Origin: Loxodes magnus
Taxonomy: Eukaryota > Ciliophora > Karyorelictea > Loxodida > Loxodidae
NCBI GenBank assembly: GCA_946699065.1
Contig: CAMPDV010001197.1
Span: 61,474 to 125,473 of the forward strand
Direction: 5' to 3'
DNA length: 64,000 nucleotides
Under the pieces are notes generated by a model. That model was not told where the DNA came from and made no database searches. It saw only the letters and a list, made by a program, of their open reading frames with translations. Both the position numbers and the translations under genes were made by a program. Positions 11,086 through 23,967 of this stretch are shown here, piece by piece (positions within the stretch are counted from its first letter, which is position 1; every line of letters starts with the position of its first letter).

Positions 11086-13287
11086 CATTCTTTTAAACTT
11101 CTTAAAACTTTCAAATTAATAAACTAATCTTCAGACTCTTTTACTTGCTTTTCTTATCATTCTTTTAAACTTCTTAAAACTTTCAAATATATAAACTGAT
11201 CTTCAGAATCTTTTACTTGCTTTTCTTATTCACTTTTCTTATCATTCTTTTAAACTTCTTAAAACTTTCAAATACATAAACTGATCTTAAGACTCTTTTA
11301 CTTGCTTTTCTTATCATTCTTTTAAACTTCTTAAAACTTTCAAATTAATAAACTAATCTTCAGACTCTTTTACTTGCTTTTCTTATCATTCTTTTAAACT
11401 TCTTAAAACTTTCAAATGCATAAACTGATCTTCAGACTCTTTTACTTGCTTTTCTTATTCACTTTTCTTATCATTCTTTTAAACTTCTTAAAACTTTCAA
11501 ATTAATAAACTGATCTTCAGACTCTTTTACTTGCTTTTCTTATCATTCTTTTAAACTTCTTAAAACTTTCAAATTAATAAACTGATCTTCAGACTCTTTT
11601 ACTTGCTTTTCTTATTCACTTTTCTTATCATTCTTTTAAACTTCTTAAAACTTTCAAATACATAAACTGATCTTAAGACTCTTTTACTTGCTTTTCTTAT
11701 TCACTTTTCTTATCATTCTTTTAAACTTCTTAAAACTTTCAAATTTATAAACTGATCTTCAGACTCTTTTACTTGCTTTTCTTATTCACTTTTCTTATCA
11801 TTCTTTTAAACTTCTTAAAACTTTCAAATTAATAAACTGATCTTCAGACTCTTTTACTTGCTTTTCTTATTCACTTTTCTTATCATTCTTTTAAACTTCT
11901 TAAAACTTTCAAATATATAAACTGATCTTCAGAATCTTTTACTTGCTTTTCTTATTCACTTTTCTTATCATTCTTTTAAACTTCTTAAAACTTTCAAATT
12001 AATAAACTGATCTTCAGACTCTTTTACTTGCTTTTCTTATCATTCTTTTAAACTTCTTAAAACTTTCAAATTAATAAACTGATCTTCAGACTCTTTTACT
12101 TGCTTTTCTTATTCACTTTTCTTATCATTCTTTTAAACTTCTTAAAACTTTCAAATACATAAACTGATCTTAAGACTCTTTTACTTGCTTTTCTTATTCA
12201 CTTTTCTTATCATTCTTTTAAACTTCTTAAAACTTTCAAATTTATAAACTGATCTTCAGACTCTTTTACTTGCTTTTCTTATTCACTTTTCTTATCATTC
12301 TTTTAAACTTCTTAAAACTTTCAAATTAATAAACTGATCTTCAGACTCTTTTACTTGCTTTTCTTATCATTCTTTTAAACTTCTTAAAACTTTCAAATAC
12401 ATAAACTGATCTTCAGAATCTTTTACTTGCTTTTCTTATTCACTTTTCTTATCATTCTTTTAAACTTCTTAAAACTTTCAAATTAATAAACTGATCTTCA
12501 GACTCTTTTACTTGCTTTTCTTATCATTCTTTTAAACTTCTTAAAACTTTCAAATTAATAAACTGATCTTCAGACTCTTTTACTTGCTTTTCTTATCATT
12601 CTTTTAAACTTCTTAAAACTTTCAAATATATAAACTGATCTTCAGAATCTTTTACTTGCTTTTCTTATTCACTTTTCTTATCATTCTTTTAAACTTCTTA
12701 AAACTTTCAAATTAATAAACTGATCTTCAGACTCTTTTACTTGCTTTTCTTATCATTCTTTTAAACTTCTTAAAACTTTCAAATTAATAAACTGATCTTC
12801 AGACTCTTTTACTTGCTTTTCTTATTCACTTTTCTTATCATTCTTTTAAACTTCTTAAAACTTTCAAATACATAAACTGATCTTCAGACTCTTTCACTTG
12901 CTTTTCTTATCATTCTTTTAAACTTCTTAAAACTTTCAAATTAATAAACTGATCTTCAGACTCTTTTACTTGCTTTTCTTATTCACTTTTCTTATCATTC
13001 TTTTAAACTTCTTAAAACTTTCAAATTAATAAACTGATCTTCAGACTCTTTTACTTGCTTTTCTTATCATTCTTTTAAACTTCTTAAAACTTTCAAATAC
13101 ATAAACTGATCTTCAGACTCTTTTACTTGCTTTTCTTATTCAATTTTCTTATCATTCTTTTAAACTTCTTAAAGCTTTCAAATACATAAACTGATCTTCA
13201 GAATCTTTTACTTGCTTTTCTTATTCACTTTTCTTATCATTCTTTTAAACTTCTTAAAACTTTCAAATGCATAAACTGATCTTCAGA

Positions 13288-16200
13288 CTCTTTTACTTGC
13301 TTTTCTTACTTACTTTTCTTATCATTCTTTTAAACTTCTTAAAACTTTCAAATTAATATACTGATCTTCAGACTCTTTTGCTTGCTTTTCTTATTCACTT
13401 TTCTTATCATTCTTTTAAACTTCTTAAAACTTTCAAATACATAAACTGATCTTCAGACTCTTTTACTTGCTTTTCTTATTCACTTTTTTTATCATTCTTT
13501 TAAACTTCTTAAAACTTTCAAATACATAAACTGATCTTCAGACTCTTTTACTTGCTTTTCTTTTTCACTTTTCTTATCATTCTTTTAAACTTCTTAAAAC
13601 TTTCAAATTAATAAACTGATCTTCAGACTCTTTTACTTGCTTTTCTTATTCACTTTTCTTATCATTCTTTTAAACTTCTTAAAACTTTCAAATTAATAAA
13701 CTGATCTTCAGACTCTTTTACTTGCTTTTCTTACTTACTTTTCTTATCATTTTTTTAAACTTCTTAAAACTTTCAAATTAATAAACTGATCTTCAGACTC
13801 TTTTACTTGCTTTTCTTACTTACTTTTCTTATCATTCTTTTAAACTTCTTAAAACTTTCAAATACATAAACTGATCTTCAGACTCTTTTACTTGCTTTTC
13901 TTATTCACTTTTCTTATCATTCTTTTAAACTTCTTAAAACTTTCAAATTAATAAACTGATCTTCAGAATCTTTTACTTGCTTTTCTTATTCACTTTTCTT
14001 ATCATTCTTTTAAACTTCTTAAAACTTTCAAATTAATAAACTGATCTTCAGACTCTTTTACTTGCTTTTCTTATTCACTTTTTTTATCATTCTTTTAAAC
14101 TTCTTAAAACTTTCAAATACATAAACTGATCTTCAGACTCTTTTACTTGCTTTTCTTATTCACTTTTCTTATCATTCTTTTAAACTTCTTAAAACTTTCA
14201 AATACATAAACTGATCTTCAGACTCTTTTACTTGCTTTTCTTATTCACTTTTCTTATCATTCTTTTAAACTTCTTAAAACTTTAAAATTAATAAACTGAT
14301 CTTCAGACTCTTTTACTTGCTTTTCTTACTTACTTTTCTTATCATTCTTTTAAACTTCTTAAAACTTTCAAATACATAAACTGATCTTCAGACTCTTTCA
14401 CTTGCTTTTCTTATCATTCTTTTAAACTTCTTAAAACTTTCAAATTAATAAACTGATCTTCAGAATCTTTTACTTGCTTTTCTTATTAACTTTTCTTAAC
14501 ATTCTTTTAAACTTCTTAAAACTTTCAAATTAATAAACTGATCTTCAGACTCTTTTACTTGCTTTTCTTATTCACTTTTCTTTTCATTCTTTCAAACTTC
14601 TTAAAACTTTCAAATACATAAACTGATCTTCAGACTCTTTTACTTGTTTTTCTTATTCACTTTTCTTATCATTCTTTTAAACTTCTTAAAACTTTCAAAT
14701 TAATAAACTGATCTTAAGAATCTTTTACTTGCTTTTCTTATTCACTTTTCTTATCATTCTTTTAAACTTCTTAAGACTTTCAAATTAATAAACTGATCTT
14801 CAGACTTTTTAACTTGCTTTTCTTATCATTCTTTTAAACTTCTTAAAACTTTCAAATACATAAACTGATCTTCAGAATCTTTTACTTGCATTTCTTATTC
14901 ACTTTTCTTATCATTCTTTTAAACTTCTTAAAACTTTCAAATACATAAACTGATCTTCAGACTCTTTCACTTGCTTTTCTTATCATTCTTTTAAACTTCT
15001 TAAAACTTTCAAATTAATAAACTGATCTTCAGACTCTTTTACTTGCTTTTCTTACTTGCTTTTCTTATCATTCTTTTAAACTTCTTAAAACTTTCAAATA
15101 CATAAACTGATCTTCAGACTCTTTTACTTGCATTTCTTATTCACTTTTCTTATCATTCTTTTAAACTTCTTAAAACTTTCAAATTTATAAACTGATCTTC
15201 AGACTCTTTTACTTGCTTTTCTTATTCACTTTTCTTATCATTCTTTTAAACTTCTTAAAACTTTCAAATTAATAAACTGATCTTCAGACTCTTTTACTTG
15301 CTTTTCTTATCATTCTTTTAAACTTCTTAAAACTTTCAAATACATAAACTGATCTTCAGACTCTTTTACTTGCTTTTCTTATTCACTTTTCTTATCATTC
15401 TTTTAAACTTCTTAAAACTTTCAAATACATAAACTGATCTTCAGACTCTTTTACTTGCTTTTCTTATTCACTTTTCTTATCATTCTTTTAAACTTCTTAA
15501 AACTTTCATATTAATAAACTGATCTTCAGACTCTTTTACTTGCTTTTCTTATTCACTTTTCTTATCATTCTTTTAAACTTCTTAAAACTTTCAAATACAT
15601 AAACTGATCTTCAGACTCTTTTACTTGCTTTTCTTATTCACTTTTCTTATCATTCTTTTAAACTTCTTAAAACTTTCAAATTAATAAACTGATCTTCAGA
15701 CTCTTTTACTTGCTTTTCTTATCATTCTTTTAAACTTCTTAAAACTTTCAAATTAATAAACTGATCTTCAGACTCTTTTACTTGCTTTTCTTATCATTCT
15801 TTAAAATTCTTAAAACTTTCAAATAAATAAACTGATCTTCAGAATCTTTTACTTGCTTTTCTTATTCACTTTTCTTATCATTCTTTTAAACTTCTTAAAA
15901 CTTTCAAATTTATAAACTGATCTTCAGACTCTTTTACTTGCTTTTCTTATTCACTTTTCTTATCATTCTTTTAAACTTCTTAAAACTTTCAAATTAATAA
16001 ACTGATCTTCAGACTCTTTTACTTGCTTTTCTTATCATTCTTTTAAACTTCTTAAAACTTTCAAATACATAAACTGATCTTCAGACTCTTTTACTTGCTT
16101 TTCTTATTCACTTTTCTTATCATTCTTTTAAACTTCTTAAAACTTTCAAATACATAAACTGATCTTCAGACTCTTTTACTTGCTTTTCTTATTCACTTTT

Positions 16201-17040
16201 CTTATCATTCTTTTAAACTTCTTAAAACTTTCAAATACATAAACTGATCTTCAGAATCTTTTACTTGCTTTTCTTATTCACTTTTCTTATCATTCTTTTA
16301 AACTTCTTAAAACTTTCAAATACATAAACTGATCTTCAGACTCTTTTACTTGCCTTTCTTATCATTCTTTTAAACTTTTTAAAACTTTCAAATTAATAAA
16401 CTGATCTTCAGACTCTTTTACTTGCTTTTCTTATCATTCTTTTAAACTTCTTAAAACTTTCAAATACATAAACTGATCTTCAGAATCTTTTACTTGCTTT
16501 TCTTATTCTCTTTTCTTATCATTCTTTTAAACTTCTTAAAACTTTCAAATTAATAAACTGATCTTCAGACTCTTTTACTTGCTTTTCTTATCATTCTTTT
16601 AAACTTCTTAAAACTTTCAAATAAATAAACTGATCTTCAGACTCTTTTACTTGCTTTTCTTATTCACTTTTCTTATCATTCTTTTAAACTTCTTAAAACT
16701 TTCAAATACATAAACTGATCTTCAGACTCTTTTACTTGCTTTTCTTATCATTCTTTTAAACTTCTTAAAACTTTCAAATTAATAAACTGATCTTCAGAAT
16801 CTTTTACTTGCTTTTCTTATTCACTTTTCTTAACATTCTTTTAAACTTCTTAAAACTTTCAAATTAATAAACTGATCTTCAGACTCTTTTACTTGCTTTT
16901 CTTATCATTCTTTTAAACTTCTTAAAACTTTCAAATACATAAACTGATCTTCAGACTCTTTTACTTGCTTTTCTTACTTACTTTTCTTATCATTCTTTTA
17001 AACTTCTTAAAACTTTCAAATTAATAAACTGATCTTCAGA
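13288..17040 (+). repeat. Cluster of five monomers with an acttacttttctt subunit
   Basis: Monomers at 13288-13372, 13713-13797, 13798-13882, 14308-14392 and 16956-17040 carry acttac where the ordinary long form has attcac. The simplest origin is the doubled acttgc form followed by one G-to-A change. The form is confined to this 3.75-kb interval and two copies are adjacent, which indicates local spread. Ordinary monomers lie between them. Confidence 0.82.
15034..15118 (+). repeat. 85-bp monomer with doubled acttgcttttctt subunit
   Basis: It has the same double-subunit structure as 6749-6833 but in a different neighbourhood, so it probably arose by an independent slippage event or was moved by exchange. 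Confidence 0.8.
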
Positions 17041-18065
17041 CTCTTTTACTTGCTTTTCTTATTCACTTTTCTTATCATTCTTTTAAACTTCTTAAAACTT
17101 TCAAATTAATAAACTGATCTTCAGACTCTTTTACTTGCTTTTCTTATTCACTTTTCTTATCATTCTTTTAAACTTCTTAAAACTTTCAAATACATAAACT
17201 GATCTTCAGACTCTTTTACTTGCTTTTCTTATTCACTTTTCTTATCATTCTTTTAAACTATTAAAACTTTCAAATTAATAAACTGATCTTCAGACTCTTT
17301 TACTTGCTTTTCTTATCATTCTTTTAAACTCCTTAAAACTTTCAAATACATAAACTGATCTTCAGACTCTTTTGCTTGCTTTTCTTATTCACTTTTCTTA
17401 TCATTCTTTTAAACTTCTTAAAACTTTCAAATTAATAAACTGATCTTCAGACTCTTTTACTTGCTTTTCTTATCATTCTTTTAAACTTCTTAAAACTTTC
17501 AAATTAATAAACTGATCTTCAGACTCTTTTACTTGCTTTTCTTATTCACTTTTCTTATCATTCTTTTAAACTTCTTAAAACTTTCAAATACATAAACTGA
17601 TCTTCAGACTCTTTCACTTGCTTTTCTTATCATTCTTTTAAACTTCTTAAAACTTTCAAATTAATAAACTGATCTTCAGAATCTTTTACTTGCTTTTCTT
17701 ATTCACTTTTCTTATCATTCTTTTAAACTTCTTAAAACTTTCAAATACATAAACTGATCTTCAGACTCTTTTACTTGCTTTTCTTATTCACTTTTCTTAT
17801 CATTCTTTTAAACTATTAAAACTTTCAAATACATAAACTGATCTTAAGACTCTTTTACTTGCTTTTCTTATCATTCTTTTAAACTTCTTAAAACTTTCAA
17901 ATACATAAACTGATCTTCAGACTCTTTTACTTGCTTTTCTTATCATTCTTTTAAACTTCTTAAAACTTTCAAATTAATAAACTGATCTTCAGACTCTTTT
18001 ACTTGCTTTTCTTATCATTCTTTTAAACTTCTTAAAACTTTCAAATTAATAAACTGATCTTCAGA

Positions 18066-19050
18066 CTCTTTTACTTGCTTTTCTTATTCACTTTTCTTAT
18101 CATTCTTTTAAACTTCTTAAAACTTTCAAATACATAAACTGATCTTCAGACTCTTTCACTTGCTTTTCTTATCATTCTTTTAAACTTCTTAAAACTTTCA
18201 AATACATAAACTGATCTTCAGACTCTTTCATTTGCTTTTCTTATTCACTTTTCTTATCATTCTTTTAAACTTCTTAAAACTTTCAAACACATAAACTGAT
18301 CTTCAGAATCTTTTACTTGCTTTTCTTATTCACTTTTCTTATCATTCTTTTAAACTATTAAAACTTTCAAATACATAAACTGATCTTAAGACTCTTTTAC
18401 TTGCTTTTCTTATCATTCTTTTAAACTTCTTAAAACTTTCAAATACATAAACTGATCTTCAGACTCTTTTACTTGCTTTTCTTATTCACTTTTCTTATCA
18501 TTCTTTTAAACTTCTTAAAACTTTCAAATACATAAACTGATCTTCAGACTCTTTTACTTGCTTTTCTTATTCACTTTTCTTATCATTCTTTTAAACTTCT
18601 TAAAACTTTCAAATACATAAACTGATCTTCAGACTCTTTTACTTGCTTTTCTTATTCACTTTTCTTATCATTCTTTTAAACTTCTTAAAACTTTCAAATA
18701 CATAAACTGATCTTCAGAATCTTTTACTTGCTTTTCTTATTCACTTTTCTTATCATTTTTTTAAACTTCTTAAAGCTTTCAAATACATAAACTGATCTTA
18801 AGACTCTTTTACTTGCTTTTCTTATTCACTTTTCTTATCATTCTTTTAAACTTCTTAAAACTTTCAAATACATAAACTGATCTTCAGACTCTTTTACTTG
18901 CTTTTCTTATTCACTTTTCTTATCATTCTTTTAAACTTCTTAAAACTTTCAAATTAATAAACTGATCTTCAGACTCTTTTACTTGCTTTTCTTATCATTC
19001 TTTTAAACTTCTTAAAACTTTCAAATACATAAACTGATCTTCAGACTCTT
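18066..19050. repeat. About 0.98-kb block, left copy (offset 1124 bp)
   Basis: It matches 19190-20174 at a constant offset of 1124 bp, which is 9 long plus 5 short monomers minus the one base lost in the ctatta monomer. Shared rare markers are ctttcacttgc, caaacacataaac (18285 and 19409), the ctattaaaac deletion (18353 and 19477), and catttttttaaac with aagctttc and cttaaga (tatcat at 18751 and 19875). I saw one mismatch, ctttcattt against ctttcactt near 18230/19354. Confidence 0.9.
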
Positions 19051-19189
19051 TTACTTGCTTTTCTTATCATTCTTTTAAACTTCTTAAAACTTTCAAATTA
19101 ATAAACTGATCTTCAGACTCTTTTACTTGCTTTTCTTATCATTCTTTTAAACTTCTTAAAACTTTCAAATGCATAAACTGATCTTCAGA

Positions 19190-20174
19190 ATCTTTTACTT
19201 GCTTTTCTTATTCACTTTTCTTATCATTCTTTTAAACTTCTTAAAACTTTCAAATACATAAACTGATCTTCAGACTCTTTCACTTGCTTTTCTTATCATT
19301 CTTTTAAACTTCTTAAAACTTTCAAATACATAAACTGATCTTCAGACTCTTTCACTTGCTTTTCTTATTCACTTTTCTTATCATTCTTTTAAACTTCTTA
19401 AAACTTTCAAACACATAAACTGATCTTCAGAATCTTTTACTTGCTTTTCTTATTCACTTTTCTTATCATTCTTTTAAACTATTAAAACTTTCAAATACAT
19501 AAACTGATCTTAAGACTCTTTTACTTGCTTTTCTTATCATTCTTTTAAACTTCTTAAAACTTTCAAATACATAAACTGATCTTCAGACTCTTTTACTTGC
19601 TTTTCTTATTCACTTTTCTTATCATTCTTTTAAACTTCTTAAAACTTTCAAATACATAAACTGATCTTCAGACTCTTTTACTTGCTTTTCTTATTCACTT
19701 TTCTTATCATTCTTTTAAACTTCTTAAAACTTTCAAATACATAAACTGATCTTCAGACTCTTTTACTTGCTTTTCTTATTCACTTTTCTTATCATTCTTT
19801 TAAACTTCTTAAAACTTTCAAATACATAAACTGATCTTCAGAATCTTTTACTTGCTTTTCTTATTCACTTTTCTTATCATTTTTTTAAACTTCTTAAAGC
19901 TTTCAAATACATAAACTGATCTTAAGACTCTTTTACTTGCTTTTCTTATTCACTTTTCTTATCATTCTTTTAAACTTCTTAAAACTTTCAAATACATAAA
20001 CTGATCTTCAGACTCTTTTACTTGCTTTTCTTATTCACTTTTCTTATCATTCTTTTAAACTTCTTAAAACTTTCAAATTAATAAACTGATCTTCAGACTC
20101 TTTTACTTGCTTTTCTTATCATTCTTTTAAACTTCTTAAAACTTTCAAATACATAAACTGATCTTCAGACTCTT
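19190..20174. repeat. About 0.98-kb block, right copy (offset 1124 bp)
   Basis: This is the partner of 18066-19050 and is almost identical to it. The match ends at 20174, where a ttttgcttgc monomer begins the next, differently duplicated region. Its final quarter kilobase is also part of the 3002-bp-offset duplication. Confidence 0.9.
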
Positions 20175-20965
20175 TTGCTTGCTTTTCTTATTCACTTTTC
20201 TTATCATTCTTTTAAACTTCTTAAAACTTTCAAATACATAAACTGATTTTCAGACTCTTTTACTTGCTTTTCTTATTCACTTTTCTTATCATTCTTTTAA
20301 ACTTCTTAAAACTTTCAAATTAATAAACTGATCTTCAGACTCTTTTACTTGCTTTTCTTATTCACTTTTCTTATCATTCTTTTAAACTTCTTAAAACTTT
20401 CAAATACATAAACTGATCTTCAGACTCTTTTACTTGCTTTTCTTATCATTCTTTTAAACTTCTTAAAACTTTCAAATTAATAAACTGATCTTCAGACTCT
20501 TTTACTTGCTTTTCTTATCATTCTTTTAAACTTCTTAAAACTTTCAAATACATAAACTGATCTTCAGAATCTTTTACTTGCTTTTCTTATTCACTTTTCT
20601 TATCATTCTTTTAAACTTCTTAAAACTTTCAAATACATAAACTGATCTTCAGAATCTTTTACTTGCTTTTCTTATTCACTTTTCTTTTCATTCTTTTAAA
20701 CTTCTTAAAACTTTCAAATACATAAACTGATCTTCAGACTCTTTTACTTGCTTTTCTTATTCACTTTTCTTATCATTCTTTTAAACTTCTTAAAACTTTC
20801 AAATACATAAACTGATCTTCAGACTCTTTTACTTGCTTTTCTTATTCACTTTTCTTTTCATTCTTTTAAACTTCTTAAAACTTTCAAATACATAAACTGA
20901 TCTTCAGACTCTTTTACTTGCTTTTCTTATCATTCTTTTAAACTTCTTAAAACTTTCAAATACAT
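19925..20965. repeat. About 1.04-kb block, left copy (offset 3002 bp)
   Basis: It matches 22927-23967. The offset equals 26 long plus 11 short monomers exactly. Shared markers are ttttgcttgc (20173 and 23175), gattttcag after acataaact (20245 and 23247), two successive cagaatc monomers, and two ttcttttcattc monomers. I saw a few mismatches, such as aatctg for aaactg near 23643 and gattttc for gatcttc at 23901. A shorter third copy of the ttttgcttgc/gattttc part lies 1308 bp downstream (21481-21553; 12 long plus 4 short monomers). Confidence 0.85.
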
Positions 20966-22713
20966 AAACTGATCTTCAGACTCTTTTGCTTGCTTTTCTT
21001 ATTCACTTTTCTTATCATTCTTTTAAACTTCTTAAAACTTTCAAATTAATAAACTGATCTTCAGACTCTTTTAGTTGCTTTTCTTATTCACTTTTCTTAT
21101 CATTCTTTTAAACTTCTTAAAACTTTCAAATACATAAACTGATCTTCAGACTCTTTTACTTGCTTTTCTTATTCACTTTTCTTATCATTCTTTTAAACTT
21201 CTTAAAACTTTCAAATACATAAACTGATCTTCAGACTCTTTTACTTGCTTTTCTTATTCACTTTTCTTTTCATTCTTTTAAACTTCTTAAAACTTTCAAA
21301 TACATAAACTGATTTTCAGACTCTTTTACTTGCTTTTCTTATTCACTTTTCTTATCATTCTTTTAAACTTCTTAAAACTTTCAAATTTATAAACTGATCT
21401 TCAGACTCTTTTACTTGCTTTTCTTATCATTCTTTTAAACTTCTTAAAACTTTCAAATACATAAACTGATCTTCAGACTCTTTTGCTTGCTTTTCTTATT
21501 CACTTTTCTTATCATTCTTTTAAACTTCTTAAAACTTTCAAATACATAAACTGATTTTCAGACTCTTTTACTTGCTTTTCTTATTCACTTTTCTTATCAT
21601 TCTTTTAAACTTCTTAAAACTTTCAAATTAATAAACTGATCTTCAGACTCTTTTACTTGCTTTTCTTATTCACTTTTCTTATCATTCTTTTAAACTTCTT
21701 AAAACTTTCAAATACATAAACTGATCTTCAGACTCTTTTACTTGCTTTTCTTATCATTCTTTTAAACTTCTTAAAACTTTCAAATTAATAAACTGATCTT
21801 CAGACTCTTTTACTTGCTTTTCTTATTCACTTTTCTTATCATTCTTTTAAACTTCTTAAAACTTTCAAATACATAAACTGATCTTCAGACTCTTTTACTT
21901 GCTTTTCTTATCATTCTTTTAAACTTCTTAAAACTTTCAAATTTATAAACTGATCTTCAGACTCTTTTACTTGCTTTTCTTATCATTCTTTTAAACTTCT
22001 TAAAACTTTCAAATACATAAACTGATCTTCAGACTCTTTTACTTGCTTTTCTTATTCACTTTTCTTATCATTCTTTTAAACTTCTTAAAACTTTCAAATA
22101 CATAAACTGATCTTCAGACTCTTTTACTTGCTTTTCTTATTCACTTTTCTTTTCATTCTTTTAAACTTCTTAAAACTTTCAAATACATAAACTGATCTTC
22201 AGACTCTTTTACTTGCTTTTCTTATTCACTTTTCTTATCATTCTTTTAAACTTCTTAAAACTTTCAAATACATAAACTGATCTTCAGACTCTTTTACTTG
22301 CTTTTCTTATTCACTTTTCTTTTCATTCTTTTAAACTTCTTAAAACTTTCAAATACATAAACTGATTTTCAGACTCTTTTACTTGCTTTTCTTATTCACT
22401 TTTCTTATCATTCTTTTAAACTTCTTAAAACTTTCAAATTAATAAACTGATCTTCAGACTCTTTTACTTGCTTTTCTTATTCACTTTTCTTATCATTCTT
22501 TTAAACTTCTTAAAACTTTCAAATACATAAACTGATCTTCAGACTCTTTTACTTGCTTTTCTTATTCATTTTTTTTATCATTCTTTTAAACTTCTTAAAA
22601 CTTTCAAATACATAAACTGATCTTCAGAATCTTTTACTTGCTTTTCTTATTCACTTTTCTTATCATTCTTTTAAACTTCTTAAAACTTTCAAATTAATAA
22701 ACTGATCTTCAGA

Positions 22714-22785
22714 CTCTTTTATTCACTTTTCTTATCATTCTTTTAAACTTCTTAAAACTTTCAAATACATAAACTGATCTTCAGA
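22714..22785 (+). repeat. Rare 72-bp monomer lacking the acttgc subunit
   Basis: Here ctctttt runs straight into attcacttttctt, so the first 13-bp subunit (acttgcttttctt) is missing instead of the second. The length is again 72 bp. An identical type occurs at 22858-22929, 144 bp away (two 72-bp monomers), and nowhere else that I saw. Confidence 0.87.
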
Positions 22786-22857
22786 CTCTTTCACTTGCTT
22801 TTCTTATCATTCTTTTAAACTTCTTAAAACTTTCAAATTAATAAACTGATCTTCAGA

Positions 22858-22929
22858 CTCTTTTATTCACTTTTCTTATCATTCTTTTAAACTTCTTAAA
22901 ACTTTCAAATACATAAACTGATCTTCAGA
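22858..22929 (+). repeat. Second rare 72-bp monomer lacking the acttgc subunit
   Basis: It has the same structure as 22714-22785, with one ordinary short monomer (ctttcacttgc type) between them. The pair probably reflects duplication of a two-monomer unit. Confidence 0.87.
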
Positions 22930-23967
22930 CTCTTTTACTTGCTTTTCTTATTCACTTTTCTTATCATTCTTTTAAACTTCTTAAAACTTTCAAATACATA
23001 AACTGATCTTCAGACTCTTTTACTTGCTTTTCTTATTCACTTTTCTTATCATTCTTTTAAACTTCTTAAAACTTTCAAATTAATAAACTGATCTTCAGAC
23101 TCTTTTACTTGCTTTTCTTATCATTCTTTTAAACTTCTTAAAACTTTCAAATACATAAACTGATCTTCAGACTCTTTTGCTTGCTTTTCTTATTCACTTT
23201 TCTTATCATTCTTTTAAACTTCTTAAAACTTTCAAATACATAAACTGATTTTCAGACTCTTTTACTTGCTTTTCTTATTCACTTTTCTTATCATTCTTTT
23301 AAACTTCTTAAAACTTTCAAATTAATAAACTGATCTTCAGACTCTTTTACTTGCTTTTCTTATTCACTTTTCTTATCATTCTTTTAAACTTCTTAAAACT
23401 TTCAAATACATAAACTGATCTTCAGACTCTTTTACTTGCTTTTCTTATCATTCTTTTAAACTTCTTAAAACTTTCAAATTAATAAACTGATCTTCAGACT
23501 CTTTTACTTGCTTTTCTTATCATTCTTTTAAACTTCTTAAAACTTTCAAATACATAAACTGATCTTCAGAATCTTTTACTTGCTTTTCTTATTCACTTTT
23601 CTTATCATTCTTTTAAACTTCTTAAAACTTTCAAATACATAATCTGATCTTCAGAATCTTTTACTTGCTTTTCTTATTCACTTTTCTTTTCATTCTTTTA
23701 AACTTCTTAAAACTTTCAAATACATAAACTGATCTTCAGACTCTTTTACTTGCTTTTCTTATTCACTTTTCTTATCATTCTTTTAAACTTCTTAAAACTT
23801 TCAAATACATAAACTGATCTTCAGACTCTTTTACTTGCTTTTCTTATTCACTTTTCTTTTCATTCTTTTAAACTTCTTAAAACTTTCAAATACATAAACT
23901 GATTTTCAGACTCTTTTACTTGCTTTTCTTATCATTCTTTTAAACTTCTTAAAACTTTCAAATTAAT
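22927..23967. repeat. About 1.04-kb block, right copy (offset 3002 bp)
   Basis: This is the partner of 19925-20965. It starts just after the second of the two rare monomers that lack the acttgc subunit. Confidence 0.85.
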
